This document shows positions 1 through 12,214 of a stretch of 64,000 nt of DNA, one piece after another. Source of the DNA: Marinobacter salarius (GTDB lineage Bacteria > Pseudomonadota > Gammaproteobacteria > Pseudomonadales > Oleiphilaceae); the NCBI RefSeq assembly GCF_032922745.1, contig NZ_CP136693.1, forward strand, positions 1,612,001 through 1,676,000. Direction: 5' to 3'. Position 1 is the first letter of the stretch; each line of letters begins with the position of its first letter. Under the pieces are notes generated by a model that saw nothing but the letters and a program-made list of their open reading frames with translations, ran no database searches and was not told the origin of the DNA. A program made the translations under genes and the position numbers.

Positions 1-375
1 GATGCCCGCGAACACGGCGACCTGAAAGAGAACGCGGAATACCACGCCGCTCGGGAGCAGCAGAGCTTTATCGAAGGGCGTATCCAGGAAATCGAGGGCA
101 AGCTGTCCGCAGCCCAGGTAATCGACGTCAACAGCATCGAAAACACCGGCAAGGTGATCTTCGGCACCACCGTGCGAATGCTTAATGTCGATACCGACGA
201 GCAGGTCAGCTACCAGATCGTTGGTGAGGATGAGGCAGATATCAAGGCCGGAAAGCTGTCCATTTCCTCGCCGATCGCGCGGGCGCTGGTGGGTAAAAGC
301 GAGGGTGACGTGGTTGCCGTGCGTGTGCCTTCGGGAACCGTTGAGTATGAAATCGAGCAGGTAGAGCACATCTGA
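1..375 (+). CDS. greA: Transcription elongation factor GreA (C-terminal part)
   Basis: The reading frame is open from base 1 and ends in TGA at 373-375, giving 124 residues. The visible part begins inside the N-terminal coiled coil ([20 protein letters not shown]), whose tip acidic residues reach into the RNA polymerase secondary channel, and continues into the FKBP-like C-terminal domain ([18 protein letters not shown]). GreA stimulates cleavage of backtracked RNA so that arrested polymerase can resume. About 30-35 N-terminal residues lie upstream of the window. The gene ends just before a bidirectional terminator shared with yhbY. Identification is firm. Confidence 0.96.
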   Translation, partial: DAREHGDLKENAEYHAAREQQSFIEGRIQEIEGKLSAAQVIDVNSIENTGKVIFGTTVRMLNVDTDEQVSYQIVGEDEADIKAGKLSISSPIARALVGKSEGDVVAVRVPSGTVEYEIEQVEHI

Positions 376-402
376 CGTTCGTCGGGTGCTGATTCTGCAA
401 AC

Positions 403-435
403 AAAAAGCCGGCTGCGAACAACAGCCGGCTTTTT
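403..435. terminator. Bidirectional intrinsic terminator between greA and yhbY
   Basis: A 13-bp arm with an A-run (403-415, AAAAAGCCGGCTG) pairs perfectly with 423-435 (CAGCCGGCTTTTT) around a 7-base loop. The A-run on one side and T-run on the other make it work in both directions, serving the convergent genes greA and yhbY. Confidence 0.92.
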
Positions 436-465
436 ACATTGTGCGGCCCTGGCGTGCTGACAGCG

Positions 466-777
466 TCAGTGTTTCTGGCGCAGCAGGTTGGACAGCTTGG
501 GGTTGGGCTTTTTCGCCCGGCGCAGGATCACGGCGATCTTGCCGATGGTCTGCACCAGCTCCGCGCCGGAGGCTTCGCACAGGGCGGCAACGGCTTCCTG
601 GCGGGTTTCGCGGTCCTGGCTGGCAACCTTGATCTTGATCAGCTCGTGGTCGTTCAGGGCCCGCTCGAGTTCCTCCTGAAGCCCTTCGGTCAGGCCCTTG
701 TCGCCGACAATGATAACGGGCTTCAGATTGTGGGCGATGCCCCGGTATTCCCGGCGCTGTTCCGGCGAAAGACTCAT
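466..777 (-). CDS. yhbY: Ribosome-associated RNA-binding protein YhbY
   Basis: A 103-residue protein made of a single CRM (CRS1-YhbY) domain. It starts MSLSPEQRREYRGIAHNLKP and carries the family GxxG-type loop region VIIVGDKGLTEG at about residues 21-32. The family binds pre-50S ribosomal particles and is linked to large-subunit assembly. It is divergent from rlmE, which encodes a 23S rRNA methyltransferase, a pairing conserved in many gammaproteobacteria. Length is normal for the family (about 97-105). Function in assembly is known from the family, not visible here. Confidence 0.93.
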   Translation of the reverse strand: MSLSPEQRREYRGIAHNLKPVIIVGDKGLTEGLQEELERALNDHELIKIKVASQDRETRQEAVAALCEASGAELVQTIGKIAVILRRAKKPNPKLSNLLRQKH

Positions 778-839
778 TATGTGATCTCTTTATGGGTGCG
801 ATTAATAAAACGTCAGCGGCGAAATGCTCGCCAATTCCG

Positions 840-845
840 TATAAT
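840..845 (+). promoter_or_regulatory. Candidate -10 element upstream of rlmE
   Basis: A perfect TATAAT lies at 840-845, about 97 bases before the rlmE start in the yhbY/rlmE divergent gap. No good -35 hexamer is visible at 17 bases, so this is only a candidate promoter. Confidence 0.35.
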
Positions 846-941
846 CGCGGGATTGTATCAGATCAATCGGCCGGTGAAATCGCCGTTACCACGTACCCAT
901 ATGATTGGAGGTCCAATTGGAGCGCTTTATGGAGGTAGGTT

Positions 942-1562
942 TTGGCTCGCTCGAAAACCAGTGACCGCTGGCTGAAGGAACATTTTGATGATGTCTGGGT
1001 CAAAAAGTCTCGGGAAGACGGCTATCGTTCGCGGGCCAGTTACAAGCTGATTGAGCTCGATAACAAAGACCGCCTGTTCCGGCCCGGGCAGACAGTTGTG
1101 GATTTGGGTGCTGCGCCTGGCGGCTGGTCCCAGGTTGCGGTTGAGCGGGTTGGTGACGATGGCACGGTGGTCGCCAGCGATATTCTCGAGATGAGCCCGA
1201 TTGCAGGTGTGGCGTTTGTTCAGGGCGATTTTACCGAGCAGTCAGTGCTGGACGAATTGCTGGATTTACTGGGTGATCGCCGCGCTGACGTTGTAATTTC
1301 GGATATGGCACCCAATATGAGTGGTATGGCGGCAGTGGATATTCCTAACGCCATGGGTTTGGTGGAGCTGGCGCTGGATATGGCGCAGCAAGTCCTGAAG
1401 CCCGGTGGCGTGTTTGTCGCCAAGGTATTTCAGGGAGAGGGATTTGATGCCCTGCTGGCTGAAATGCGTAAAAGTTTTGGCACCGTTGTCAGCAGGAAGC
1501 CTGACTCCTCCCGCGCAAGATCGAGGGAGATTTATCAGGTGTGCAAGGGATTTAAGGGCTGA
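942..1562 (+). CDS. rlmE: 23S rRNA (uridine2552-2'-O)-methyltransferase RlmE
   Basis: A 206-residue FtsJ/RrmJ-family enzyme that methylates U2552 in the A-loop of 23S rRNA late in 50S assembly. The SAM-binding motif [11 protein letters not shown] is at residues 54-64. The K-D-K-E catalytic tetrad is complete: K35 (YKLIE), D121 (SDMAPNMSG), K161 (VAKVFQG) and E196 (REIYQV). The start is TTG at 942, preceded by GGAGG at 931-935; the N-terminus [15 protein letters not shown] matches the family. ftsH follows 153 bases downstream, the usual rlmE-ftsH order. Confidence 0.96.
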   Translation: MARSKTSDRWLKEHFDDVWVKKSREDGYRSRASYKLIELDNKDRLFRPGQTVVDLGAAPGGWSQVAVERVGDDGTVVASDILEMSPIAGVAFVQGDFTEQSVLDELLDLLGDRRADVVISDMAPNMSGMAAVDIPNAMGLVELALDMAQQVLKPGGVFVAKVFQGEGFDALLAEMRKSFGTVVSRKPDSSRARSREIYQVCKGFKG

Positions 1563-1715
1563 CCCCGCCCCGGAACGGAATGACCGTGGGATTGACACCC
1601 CCGCAGTGGTCGATACGGATAGGCCGATTCTGGTGGACGGGCGTACAATTGGTGTAAGGTGTCAGAAAAGGCTTTCTCCTGACGGGGCGATCCTTCAATT
1701 CACAGGTGACGATCC

Positions 1716-3659
<1,944 letters not shown>

Positions 3660-3696
3660 GCCAGGCTGGATACTGGTCAGATATAGTTGAAGACTG

Positions 3697-3729
3697 AACG
3701 CCGCCCCTGACGGGGCGGCGTTTGTTTTT
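3697..3729 (+). terminator. Intrinsic terminator after ftsH
   Basis: An 11-bp GC-rich stem (3697-3707 with 3712-3722, AACGCCGCCCC and its complement) with a 4-base loop is followed by TGTTTTTG. It separates ftsH from folP and helps rule out the upstream TTG start of folP. Confidence 0.85.
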
Positions 3730-3752
3730 GCGGGTTGCAGAAAAGGTTACTT

Positions 3753-4586
3753 ATGCAGATAAACTTTGCGGGCAGGATTCTGGATATGTCCGGCTGCCAC
3801 GTCATGGGGATCCTGAATGTGACGCCGGACTCCTTTTCGGATGGAGGTCGGTACACTACCGCTGAGATTGCCCTGGCAAGGGCCCGTGAGATGGTGGCGG
3901 ACGGTGCGGCTTTTATTGATGTGGGTGGTGAGTCCACACGGCCAGGCGCTACGCCGGTGTCTGTCGAGGAAGAGCTTGAGCGAGTGTGTCCGGTGGTAGA
4001 GGCGATTGCCCGTGATTTGGACGTTGTCGTTTCGGTCGATACCAGTTCGCCCGAGGTTATGGCGGAGGTGGTGAAGCTCGGTGCCGGGATGATTAACGAC
4101 GTCAGGGCGCTGCAACGGGATGGCGCGCCCGAGGTGGTGGCAAGCGCTGGAGTGCCGGTGTGTGTCATGCACATTCAGGGCGAACCGGATACCATGCAGG
4201 ATGATCCTCGCTACCGGAATGTGCGGCGGGAGGTCAGTTCGTTTCTTACCGAGCGAATGCGGGTGATAGAGAAAGCCGGTGTGCGGCCAGATAACATCAT
4301 CCTTGATCCTGGTTTCGGTTTTGGCAAGTCTCCGCAGCACAACCTTCAGTTACTGGCCTCGCTGGAACAGCTGCAGTTGCTAGGGCACCCGATTCTGGTG
4401 GGCATGTCCCGCAAGAGCATGCTGGGCCATATCACCGGTCGTGATGTCAGTGAACGCTTGCCCGCAAGCCTCGCTGCCGCGACAATATCCGCCATGAAGG
4501 GCGCATCCATCATTCGCGTCCACGATGTCAGGGAAACAGTCGATGCCGTTAAAGTGGTGACGGCAATGGAGGAAGCTGGACGATGA
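3753..4586 (+). CDS. folP: Dihydropteroate synthase FolP
   Basis: A 277-residue TIM-barrel enzyme that condenses 6-hydroxymethyl-dihydropterin pyrophosphate with p-aminobenzoate in folate synthesis; the sulfonamide target. Signature motifs near the N-terminus are [14 protein letters not shown] and GESTRPGA, followed by SVDT and the [10 protein letters not shown] pterin-binding segment. The frame is open from a TTG at 3735, but that codon sits against the ftsH terminator; ATG at 3753 has AAGG at 6 bases and matches family length. The stop overlaps the glmM start by 4 bases (ATGA), so the two are translationally coupled, a conserved folP-glmM pair. Confidence 0.95.
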   Translation: MQINFAGRILDMSGCHVMGILNVTPDSFSDGGRYTTAEIALARAREMVADGAAFIDVGGESTRPGATPVSVEEELERVCPVVEAIARDLDVVVSVDTSSPEVMAEVVKLGAGMINDVRALQRDGAPEVVASAGVPVCVMHIQGEPDTMQDDPRYRNVRREVSSFLTERMRVIEKAGVRPDNIILDPGFGFGKSPQHNLQLLASLEQLQLLGHPILVGMSRKSMLGHITGRDVSERLPASLAAATISAMKGASIIRVHDVRETVDAVKVVTAMEEAGR

Positions 4587-5926
4587 GCGACAGAAAATAT
4601 TTCGGCACGGACGGTATCCGGGGCCGGGTGGGCGAATTTCCAATAACCCCCGAATTTATGCTGCGCCTGGGTTGGGCTGCGGGGCAGGCCTTCAAGCGGG
4701 ATGGGCAGCGTAACAGTGTGCTGATTGGTAAAGACACCCGTCTTTCGGGCTATATGTTCGAATCCGCCCTTGAGGCAGGTTTGTCCGCGGCCGGAGTGGA
4801 CGTGAAGTTGCTCGGGCCCATGCCCACCCCTGCGATCGCCTACTTGACCCGAACCTTTCGCGCCTCCGCGGGTATTGTCATCAGTGCGTCCCATAATCCG
4901 CACCACGACAACGGTATCAAGTTTTTCTCCCCCGCTGGGACCAAGCTGGATGATGCTCTGGAAACAGAGATCGAGAAGTGGCTGGATAAGCCCATTGAGG
5001 TCTGCGGCTCGAAAGAGTTAGGCAAGGCGTTCCGGGTTGATGACGCACCAGGCCGATACGTTGAGTTCTGTAAGAGTACGGTACCCAACGAGTTTTCACT
5101 CGAAGGACTTCATATTGTCCTGGATTGCGCGCACGGTGCTACCTACCACGTTGCCCCGAAAGTGTTCCGTGAGTTGGGAGCGAAGATTTCTGTGGTAGGG
5201 GGCGAGCCTGATGGTCTGAATATCAATCTTAATGTCGGTTCCACTCACATGGGATCATTGAGCAAGGCCGTTCTGGAGAAGCAGGCCGATCTCGGGATCG
5301 CCTTTGATGGCGACGGTGACCGGGTACTCATGGTGGATCGTGACGGCTCGGAAGTCGATGGCGACGAGTTGCTCTACGTGATCGCCGCGCAACGTCATGC
5401 CGCCGGAACCTTGAAAGGGGGCGTTGTGGGCACCCTGATGACCAATCTGGGCGTTGAGTTGGCGCTCAGGGAGCAGGGTATTGATTTCGAGCGTGCCAAA
5501 GTCGGCGACCGTTACGTCATGGAGCGGCTTATCGACCGGGGCTGGCTGCTCGGCGGTGAAGGTTCCGGCCATATGGTCATCCGGGATTGCACCAGCACTG
5601 GTGACGGTATTGTGTCTGCGCTCCAGGTATTGTTGGCCATTCGTCGCGCAGGTAGCTCCCTGGCAGACCTTCGCCAGGGTATGAGCAAGTTGCCTCAGAA
5701 GATGATCAATGTGCGGGTCGACCAGCGTTTTGATCCTCTCGGGCGTGACGATATTGTCAGGGCCGTGGAGTCGGCGGAGGCCAGGCTGGGTGGCGGTGGT
5801 CGCGTGCTGCTGAGGGCGTCGGGCACCGAGCCTCTGATCCGGGTAATGACGGAAGGGCAGGATGAGGCACAAATCGTGAAAATTGCCGAGGAACTGGCTG
5901 TTGTGGTTGAGAATTCCCGGGCATGA
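4583..5926 (+). CDS. glmM: Phosphoglucosamine mutase GlmM
   Basis: A 447-residue alpha-D-phosphohexomutase that converts glucosamine-6-phosphate to glucosamine-1-phosphate for UDP-GlcNAc, and so for peptidoglycan and lipopolysaccharide. The active-site phosphoserine is S103 in SASHNP, the metal-binding loop is DGDGDR near residue 240, and the C-terminal phosphate-binding loop is [12 protein letters not shown]. Length matches the family (about 445). The start overlaps the end of folP. Confidence 0.97.
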   Translation: MSDRKYFGTDGIRGRVGEFPITPEFMLRLGWAAGQAFKRDGQRNSVLIGKDTRLSGYMFESALEAGLSAAGVDVKLLGPMPTPAIAYLTRTFRASAGIVISASHNPHHDNGIKFFSPAGTKLDDALETEIEKWLDKPIEVCGSKELGKAFRVDDAPGRYVEFCKSTVPNEFSLEGLHIVLDCAHGATYHVAPKVFRELGAKISVVGGEPDGLNINLNVGSTHMGSLSKAVLEKQADLGIAFDGDGDRVLMVDRDGSEVDGDELLYVIAAQRHAAGTLKGGVVGTLMTNLGVELALREQGIDFERAKVGDRYVMERLIDRGWLLGGEGSGHMVIRDCTSTGDGIVSALQVLLAIRRAGSSLADLRQGMSKLPQKMINVRVDQRFDPLGRDDIVRAVESAEARLGGGGRVLLRASGTEPLIRVMTEGQDEAQIVKIAEELAVVVENSRA

Positions 5927-6001
5927 TTTTGTGCTTAGGGGCAGTTGTCTGCTGTAAAAGACTGCTGTATAGTTCGCCCTCCCTTGAATCAGGGATTTTT
6001 T

Positions 6002-6760
6002 ATGCGCCGTAAGATTGTCGCCGGCAACTGGAAAATGAACGGGTCGAAAGACTTGGTAAGCAATCTGGTTGGTCAAGTCCGGTCCGAATTAGCAGCGTTT
6101 GATAATGGTGTGGAGGCTGTTATTATTCCTCCCGCCCTGTATGTTGGCGATGTTGCTGAGCAGGCTGGCGATAAGCTGGCTGTTGGTGTTCAGAATGTAG
6201 CGTGCTGGGATTCAGGCGCCTACACCGGGGAAATCTCCGCGGCGATGGCAAAAGATTGCGGCTGTGGTTTTACCTTGGTCGGGCATTCGGAGCGCAGGCA
6301 GCTCTTCGGCGAAACCGATGAGCAGGTTGCCACCAAGGTCGGGCAGGCCCTGACGTCAGGGTTGGTCGCTGTTGTTTGCGTTGGCGAGACCCTCGAAGAA
6401 CGTGATGCGGGCAAGGCTGAAAGTGTCGTGTCGCGACAGGTTCGCAAAGCCCTCGTCGACGTTGGCAGTGAGTCATGGCAGCAGGTTGTGATTGCCTATG
6501 AGCCAGTTTGGGCCATAGGAACGGGTAAAACCGCAACCGCTGATGATGCTCAGACCATGCATGCCGCTATCCGCGATGTGTTGAAGTCCCTTGGGGCTCC
6601 GGCGGATGAGATATCGCTGCTTTACGGCGGCAGTGTAAAAGCGGATAATGCCGCGGCGCTTTTTGCTCAGCCGGACATCGATGGCGGGTTGATTGGTGGC
6701 GCGTCATTGGATGCAAACGATTTTGTAAGTATTTGCCGGGCGGTGCCAGGCAAGTCTTGA
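6002..6760 (+). CDS. tpiA: Triosephosphate isomerase
   Basis: A 252-residue TIM-barrel glycolytic enzyme interconverting dihydroxyacetone phosphate and glyceraldehyde-3-phosphate. Visible catalytic motifs: GNWKMNG with the active Lys near residue 11, VGHSERR with the electrophilic His, and AYEPVWAIGTGKTA with the catalytic Glu and flexible loop. A longer frame begins at 5945, but ATG 6002 has AGGGA upstream and gives the family N-terminus MRRKIVAGNWKMN. secG follows after 49 bases, so the two are probably co-transcribed. Confidence 0.96.
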   Translation: MRRKIVAGNWKMNGSKDLVSNLVGQVRSELAAFDNGVEAVIIPPALYVGDVAEQAGDKLAVGVQNVACWDSGAYTGEISAAMAKDCGCGFTLVGHSERRQLFGETDEQVATKVGQALTSGLVAVVCVGETLEERDAGKAESVVSRQVRKALVDVGSESWQQVVIAYEPVWAIGTGKTATADDAQTMHAAIRDVLKSLGAPADEISLLYGGSVKADNAAALFAQPDIDGGLIGGASLDANDFVSICRAVPGKS

Positions 6761-6809
6761 GCGTTAAAGGTTCGCGAAAGCCATTAGCAAGAGTCATTAG
6801 AGAGTCATT

Positions 6810-7190
6810 ATGGATTGGGTCGAAACACTGGTTGTCGTTCTGCACGTGCTCATTGCGGTGGCGCTGGTGACGCTGGTCCTGCTCCAGCAGGGTAAGGGTG
6901 CCAATGCCGGTGCTGCATTTGGTGGTGGCGCCTCCCAGACCGTGTTTGGCAGCGAGGGCAGCAGTAGCTTTCTGACCCGTGCCACAACTTTGCTGGCTAT
7001 CGTATTTTTTGTAACGAGTTTTTCGCTGGCTGTATTTGCCAAGCAGCGTGCCGAAGTGGCAGGTGAGGCGGGTATTCCTGTAGTCCAGGAGTCACCGGCC
7101 GAATCGGATGCCGGGCAGGCTGAGGGTGAATCAGCGACAGAAGGCGAAGACGGGCGCGGGGATGAAAATAAACTCCCCGAGCTCGAGTAA
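6810..7190 (+). CDS. secG: Preprotein translocase subunit SecG
   Basis: A 126-residue inner-membrane subunit of SecYEG. Two hydrophobic helices are visible (about residues 3-22 and 54-74), joined by the conserved Gly-rich LLQQGKGANAGAAFGGG segment. The C-terminal tail after about residue 80 is acidic (Glu/Asp/Gly-rich) and variable as is usual. The tRNA-Leu gene begins 7 bases after the stop, so the tRNA is probably processed from the tpiA-secG transcript. Confidence 0.95.
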   Translation: MDWVETLVVVLHVLIAVALVTLVLLQQGKGANAGAAFGGGASQTVFGSEGSSSFLTRATTLLAIVFFVTSFSLAVFAKQRAEVAGEAGIPVVQESPAESDAGQAEGESATEGEDGRGDENKLPELE

Positions 7191-7197
7191 AGGTGCT

Positions 7198-7282
7198 GCC
7201 CAGGTGGTGGAACTGGTAGACACGCTATCTTGAGGGGGTAGTGGCGAAAGCCGTGCCGGTTCGAGTCCGGCCCTGGGCACCA
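7198..7282 (+). tRNA. tRNA-Leu (anticodon GAG)
   Basis: An 85-base tRNA with encoded CCA. Acceptor arms GCCCAGG (7198-7204) and CCTGGGC (7272-7278) pair fully and are followed by ACCA. The anticodon stem CTATC/GGTAG surrounds the loop TTGAGGG, placing GAG at 7232-7234. A long variable arm (GGCGAAAGCC) and a T arm with GTTCGAGTC are present, as expected for a class II leucine tRNA. Confidence 0.96.
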
Positions 7283-7291
7283 TATAAGAAG

Positions 7292-7325
7292 AAAAACGGC
7301 TTGGATTTACCAGGCCGTTTTTTTT
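7292..7325 (+). terminator. Intrinsic terminator after tRNA-Leu
   Basis: AAAAACGGCTTGG pairs (one G-U) with CCAGGCCGTTTTTT around a short loop, followed by a long T-run. It would end the tpiA-secG-tRNA transcript. Confidence 0.88.
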
Positions 7326-7541
7326 GGTCAGTCCTTGACCAGTAAGGCCGGCGTCTCTATACTCCGGCGGATATTGGAGCGGGCTCCGGGCACAGTTTGC
7401 CCTGCCGGTTCCAGGCAGGCCAGGTGTCTGTCAGCAGGGGGTGTTTAGATTGCTTTTCCCCTGTGAGTTCTTGCAACAAAGGGCCCCACTTTTTAGGGGC
7501 TTTTTGATTAAGGGGCCTGGCGCATCAGGCCCTGGTGCATA

Positions 7542-7570
7542 AAAAGGGCTGATCAACAGCCCTTTTTTTG
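7542..7570 (+). terminator. Terminator-like hairpin just before rimP
   Basis: AAAAGGGCTG (7542-7551) pairs with CAGCCCTTTT around ATCAA and runs into seven or more T residues. It lies only about 45 bases before the rimP start, a position that suits an attenuator for the rimP-nusA-infB operon. Confidence 0.8.
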
Positions 7571-7612
7571 TTTTTGGGGTCGGAAAAATCGAGTAACGGA
7601 GACGGGATAACC

Positions 7613-8074
7613 TTGTCAGCCAAGTTGAAGCAGCTGGAAGAATTGCTCAGGCCCATTGTGGAAGGCCTGGGTTACGAGTTTTGGGGCATTGAATTTCGCT
7701 CCCAGGGACACCATTCCCTGTTGAGAATTTTTATTGACGATGCTGAAAACGGCATCGGCATTGAAGACTGTGAGAAAGTCAGTCGCCAGGCCAGCGGCGT
7801 AATGGATGTGGAAGACCCCATTCAGACGGAGTATACCCTGGAGGTATCTTCTCCGGGCATGGACCGGCCGTTGTTCCGTCTGGAGCAATATGAGGCATTC
7901 GCAGGCCACCAGGTCCAGATCAAATTACGAATGGCATTTGAGGGGCGTCGCAAGTTTCAGGGCCTGATTAAAGGCATTGAAGGTGAAGACGTTGTCGTGG
8001 TTGTTGATGATCACGAATACCTGTTGCCATTCGATAGCATCGAGAAAGCCAACATCGTTCCGGTATTTGAGTAA
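7613..8074 (+). CDS. rimP: Ribosome maturation factor RimP
   Basis: A 153-residue protein needed for maturation of the 30S subunit. The N-terminal KH-like domain includes GYEFWGIEF and the conserved [12 protein letters not shown] segment near residue 82; a C-terminal Sm-like beta domain ends [14 protein letters not shown]. The frame is open from TTG 7568, but that codon is in the terminator's T-run. TTG 7613 has GGAG about 11 bases upstream and gives the family N-terminus ([11 protein letters not shown]). First gene of the rimP-nusA-infB operon. Confidence 0.93.
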   Translation: MSAKLKQLEELLRPIVEGLGYEFWGIEFRSQGHHSLLRIFIDDAENGIGIEDCEKVSRQASGVMDVEDPIQTEYTLEVSSPGMDRPLFRLEQYEAFAGHQVQIKLRMAFEGRRKFQGLIKGIEGEDVVVVVDDHEYLLPFDSIEKANIVPVFE

Positions 8075-8116
8075 GTCAGTGGACGCAAAGTTTATTTTTA
8101 AGGGCAGGGCAATCCA

Positions 8117-9610
8117 ATGAGTAAAGAGATCTTGCTGGTGGTTGAATCCGTCTCGAACGAGAAAGGTGTCGAGAAGGACGTGATCTTCGAAGCAATCGAG
8201 CTGGCACTCGCCACCGCTGCCAAAAAACGCTACGACGACGAGGAAGCGGACATCCGCGTTTCCATCGATCGCCGCACCGGCGAATATGAAACGTTTCGTC
8301 GCTGGCTGGTGGTTGATAACGATGCGGTTCCTGCTTTGGGCACCGAGCTGACCATGCAGGAAGCGGAAGAAATCGACAAGAGTCTGCAGCCCGGCGATAT
8401 CCACGAAGAGAAAGTGGAATCCGTTGCCTTCGGCCGTATTGGTGCCCAGGCAGCGAAACAGATCATATTCCAGAAAGTGCGGGAAGCCGAGCGCACCAAG
8501 ATTGTCGACAGCTACCGGGATCGCGTGGGTGAGCTCGTCTCTGGCACCGTAAAGAAAGTGACACGTGACAACGTCATCGTGGATCTGGGTGCCAACGCCG
8601 AAGCCTTGCTGCCCCGTGAACACCTGATTCCCCGTGAAACGTTCCGTATGGGCGATCGTGTGCGCTCTCTGCTGCAGGAAATCCGTACCGATCATCGCGG
8701 CCCGCAGCTGATTCTGAGCCGTACCGATCCGCAGATGCTGATCGAACTGTTCCGCATTGAGGTGCCGGAAATCGCGGAGGAGCTGATTGAGATTCGTGGC
8801 GCAGCCCGGGATCCAGGCTCCCGCGCCAAGATTGCGGTCAAGACCAACGACCGCCGGATTGATCCGGTGGGTGCCTGCGTGGGCATGCGTGGTTCACGAG
8901 TACAGGCAGTTTCCAACGAGTTGGGTGGCGAGCGTGTGGATATCGTGCTGTGGGACGACAATCCCGCGCAACTGGTCATCAATGCCATGGCACCGGCGGA
9001 AGTGGCGTCCATCGTCATGGACGAGGACCGCCATACCATGGAAGTGGCAGTAGCTGAGGACAATCTGGCCCAGGCGATTGGCCGGAATGGTCAGAATGTT
9101 CGGTTGGCGACGGACCTTACCAGCTGGACGCTGAACGTCATGACAGAAGAGGAAGCAGGTGAGCGTCAGGAGCAGGAGTATAATTCTCTGCTCGAGCACT
9201 TCACCGGCAATCTGGATGTGGACGAAGAATTTGCAGGTGTCCTCATTGAGGAAGGGTTTACCTCCATTGAGGAGGTAGCGTACATCCCCATGGAAGAGAT
9301 GCTTGCCATTGACGGTTTTGATGAAGAAACCGTGACCGAATTGCGTCGCCGTGCCAAGGATGCCCTGTTGAATCAGGCCCTGGCCAGTGAAGAGGCGCTA
9401 GAGGGCGCTGAGCCCGCAGAAGATCTTCTCGCAATGGACGGTATGGATCGTGGCCTGGCTTTCAAGCTGGCCGGTATGGGGATTCGTACCATGGAAGATC
9501 TTGCAGAGCAGTCGGTTGACGACTTGCTCGACATTGAAGGAATGGAAGAAGAGCGTGCCGGCCAGTTGATTATGGCAGCACGCGCCCCCTGGTTTGAAGA
9601 CCAGGCTTAA
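8117..9610 (+). CDS. nusA: Transcription termination/antitermination protein NusA
   Basis: A 497-residue RNA polymerase-binding factor for pausing, termination and antitermination. The N-terminal polymerase-binding domain (about 1-130) is followed by an S1 domain (about 138-200, [16 protein letters not shown]), two KH domains (about 230-345, with [15 protein letters not shown] and [12 protein letters not shown]) and two acidic C-terminal repeats (about 365-415 and 440-490, each with a helix-hairpin-helix type [25 protein letters not shown] pattern). The full-length architecture is like E. coli NusA. Located 42 bases after rimP and 17 before infB. Confidence 0.97.
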   Translation: MSKEILLVVESVSNEKGVEKDVIFEAIELALATAAKKRYDDEEADIRVSIDRRTGEYETFRRWLVVDNDAVPALGTELTMQEAEEIDKSLQPGDIHEEKVESVAFGRIGAQAAKQIIFQKVREAERTKIVDSYRDRVGELVSGTVKKVTRDNVIVDLGANAEALLPREHLIPRETFRMGDRVRSLLQEIRTDHRGPQLILSRTDPQMLIELFRIEVPEIAEELIEIRGAARDPGSRAKIAVKTNDRRIDPVGACVGMRGSRVQAVSNELGGERVDIVLWDDNPAQLVINAMAPAEVASIVMDEDRHTMEVAVAEDNLAQAIGRNGQNVRLATDLTSWTLNVMTEEEAGERQEQEYNSLLEHFTGNLDVDEEFAGVLIEEGFTSIEEVAYIPMEEMLAIDGFDEETVTELRRRAKDALLNQALASEEALEGAEPAEDLLAMDGMDRGLAFKLAGMGIRTMEDLAEQSVDDLLDIEGMEEERAGQLIMAARAPWFEDQA

Positions 9611-9627
9611 TCGGGAGGAGGACCAGT

Positions 9628-12189
9628 ATGGCTGATGTAACGGTAAAACAACTGGCCGCAGATGTAGGCGCTCCCGTGGATCGTTTGCTGCGACAGATCG
9701 TGGAGGCTGGCCTGAAAGCCCGCTCCGAAGGGGATTCTGTTACCAGTGATGAGAAGCAGCAGTTGCTGACCTATCTGAAAAAGAATCACGGTGAGAGTGA
9801 GGCTGAGCCCAAGAAAATCACTCTTAAGCGCAAGACAACAACCACGCTGAAAGCGGGCCGTACCAAAACGGTCAATGTTGAGGTTCGCAAGCGCCGTACG
9901 TATATCAAGCGCGCCGAGCTCGAACCGGAAGCGGCGAAGCAGGAAGAAGCTGCCGAGCAGGCGGCTGCGGCCCCGGAAGAGGCCCCAGCGACAGTCGCGG
10001 CTGAGCAGACACAGCCTGCGGATGCGCCGAAGCCGGAAGCGCCGGTGTCAGATTCTCCGGCTGAAGAGCCGGCTGCTGACGAAAAACCGGCTGAAAAAGC
10101 TCAGCCGGAAGTGGCTGCTGAGCCGGAACCGTCACCGGTTCCCGCGCCGGAAGACATGCCGATTCCGCCGCCTGAAGAAGGCGAAGGCAAGGACCGAAAG
10201 CCGAAGAAGAAGAAGGAAAAGGCCCGCGAGCGCGGTGATGAGCCCGAGGAGGGCAAGCCCAAGAAGAAGTCCGCAGGGCATCGTGGGCCGCGCAGCCGTC
10301 CGGTGGAAGAGCCTCTGATTATCAATGAAGAGGAAGAAGACACCACGCTGCGCAAGCCGCTCCGTGCGAAAAAGAAACCCAAAGAAAAGCGTCATGCTTT
10401 CGAGAGGCCGACCAAGCCAATGGTACGAGAAGTCGATATTCCCGAGACGATCACAGTGGGTGATCTTGCCCAGCGGATGGCGGTCAAGTCAGCGGACGTC
10501 ATCAAGAAACTGATGGGCATGGGGGTAATGGCGACAATCAACCAGGCTCTCGATCAGGAAACCGCTGTGCTGGTGACTGAGGAACTCGGTCACAAAGCCA
10601 ACACAGTGAGTGAAGATGCGTTTGAGGAAGAGGTTCTGAGCGAATTCTCCTTTGAAGGCAAGGAAAAGACCAAGCGTGCGCCGGTTGTCAGTGTGATGGG
10701 TCACGTTGACCACGGTAAGACCTCGCTGCTGGATTACATTCGCCGCACCAAGGTGGCGTCCGGCGAGTCTGGGGGTATCACCCAGCACATCGGTGCGTAC
10801 CACGTTGAAACCGACCATGGCATGGTGTCCTTCCTGGATACTCCGGGCCACGCCGCCTTCACGGCGATGCGTGCGCGGGGTGCCCAGTGCACCGATATCG
10901 TTATCCTGGTGGTGGCCGCCGATGACGGCGTTATGCCGCAAACCAAGGAAGCCGTGGATCACGCACGTTCCGCCGGCGTTCCCATCGTCGTTGCCATCAA
11001 CAAGATGGACAAGGAAGAGGCCGACCCGGATCGTATCAAGACCGAATTGGCGGGTATGGAAGTTATTCCGGAAGACTGGGGCGGTGACGTTCAGTTTATC
11101 CCTGTATCCGCCCATACCGGTGACGGCATTGAAGATCTGCTTGAGGCACTGCTGCTGCAGGCTGAAATCCTTGAGCTCGAGGCCTCTCCGGATGCACCTG
11201 CGAAGGGTGTGGTGGTCGAATCCAGCCTTGAGCGTGGTCGCGGTTCCGTGGCTACCGTACTGGTGCAGAACGGCACGCTCCGTCAGGGCGAGATGGTGGT
11301 GGCTGGTTCCTTCTTCGGTAAGGTTCGCGCCATGACCGACGAGGCCGGCAAGCAGGTCAAAGAAGCCGGGCCTTCCATTCCGGTGGAAATCCTGGGCCTG
11401 AATGGCACGCCGAACGCTGGTGATGAGTTCTTTGCTGTGGCTGACGAGAAGAAGGCCAAGGAACTGGCGGAATTCCGTCAGTCCCGCGAGCGGGAGCAGC
11501 GTCTGCACAGGCAGCAGGCTGCGAAGCTTGAGAACCTGTTCGAGAATATGGGCAAGGACGAGGTCAAAACCCTCAACGTGGTGCTCAAGACCGACGTTCG
11601 TGGTTCCCTGGAAGCCATCACCAAGTCGCTGCAGGATCTTGGTAACGACGAAGTACAGGTCAAGATCGTGTCGTCGGGCGTTGGTGGTATCGCAGAGACG
11701 GACATCAGTCTGGCCATGGCGACCAACGCGGTTATCTTCGGCTTCAACGTGCGTGCGGACACCGCGTCCAAGCGTCTGGTGGAGCAGGAAGGTCTGGATC
11801 TACGCTACTACAGCATCATCTACAACCTGATTGATGATGTGAAAGCAGCTCTGACCGGCATGCTGGCGCCGGAATTCCGCGAGGATATCGTGGGCATTGC
11901 CGATGTGCGTGATGTGTTCCGTTCGCCGAAGTTTGGCCAGGTGGCTGGCTGTATGGTCACCGAGGGTAACGTTTACCGCAACAAGCCGATCCGTGTCCTG
12001 CGTGACAACGTGGTTATCTTTGAAGGCGAGCTGGAATCGCTGCGCCGCTTCAAGGACGACGTGCCGGAAGTCCGCAACGGTATGGAATGTGGTATCGGCG
12101 TTAAGGGCTACGACGTGAAAGTCGGCGACCAGATCGAGGTATTCGATCGCGTTCGGGTTGAGCGTAAGCTTGAGTCCACCGGCGCGTGA
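9628..12189 (+). CDS. infB: Translation initiation factor IF-2
   Basis: An 853-residue GTPase that places initiator tRNA on the 30S subunit and promotes subunit joining. Order: a small N-terminal IF2_N domain (about 1-50), a low-complexity Ala/Pro/Glu then Lys-rich linker (about 95-265), a second IF2_N-like domain (about 275-325), the G domain with GHVDHGKT (358-365), DTPGHAAF and NKMD, then domains II, III and C2. RBS GGGAGGAGG precedes ATG 9628. Whether shorter isoforms start internally, as in E. coli, cannot be told from sequence alone. Confidence 0.97.
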   Translation: MADVTVKQLAADVGAPVDRLLRQIVEAGLKARSEGDSVTSDEKQQLLTYLKKNHGESEAEPKKITLKRKTTTTLKAGRTKTVNVEVRKRRTYIKRAELEPEAAKQEEAAEQAAAAPEEAPATVAAEQTQPADAPKPEAPVSDSPAEEPAADEKPAEKAQPEVAAEPEPSPVPAPEDMPIPPPEEGEGKDRKPKKKKEKARERGDEPEEGKPKKKSAGHRGPRSRPVEEPLIINEEEEDTTLRKPLRAKKKPKEKRHAFERPTKPMVREVDIPETITVGDLAQRMAVKSADVIKKLMGMGVMATINQALDQETAVLVTEELGHKANTVSEDAFEEEVLSEFSFEGKEKTKRAPVVSVMGHVDHGKTSLLDYIRRTKVASGESGGITQHIGAYHVETDHGMVSFLDTPGHAAFTAMRARGAQCTDIVILVVAADDGVMPQTKEAVDHARSAGVPIVVAINKMDKEEADPDRIKTELAGMEVIPEDWGGDVQFIPVSAHTGDGIEDLLEALLLQAEILELEASPDAPAKGVVVESSLERGRGSVATVLVQNGTLRQGEMVVAGSFFGKVRAMTDEAGKQVKEAGPSIPVEILGLNGTPNAGDEFFAVADEKKAKELAEFRQSREREQRLHRQQAAKLENLFENMGKDEVKTLNVVLKTDVRGSLEAITKSLQDLGNDEVQVKIVSSGVGGIAETDISLAMATNAVIFGFNVRADTASKRLVEQEGLDLRYYSIIYNLIDDVKAALTGMLAPEFREDIVGIADVRDVFRSPKFGQVAGCMVTEGNVYRNKPIRVLRDNVVIFEGELESLRRFKDDVPEVRNGMECGIGVKGYDVKVGDQIEVFDRVRVERKLESTGA

Positions 12190-12214
12190 TGCGCCTGAGA
12201 TTAAAGGAAACCTG

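Larger units (their letters stand above)
7283..7612 (+). promoter_or_regulatory. Hairpin-rich leader between tRNA-Leu and rimP
   Basis: This 330-base gap has no gene I can support. It contains a terminator-like hairpin at 7292-7325, short GC-rich dyads near 7347-7368 and 7389-7403, a weak hairpin with a T-run near 7483-7506, and a strong one at 7542-7570. In E. coli the equivalent leader carries an initiator tRNA (metY) and terminators controlled by NusA; no second tRNA is visible here. An attenuation leader for rimP-nusA-infB is an inference. Confidence 0.55.

Noticed and set aside
7326..7541. Possible second tRNA (initiator tRNA) before rimP as in E. coli metY
   Set aside because: No acceptor/anticodon arms matching tRNA-fMet are seen; the DNA holds only short dyads.
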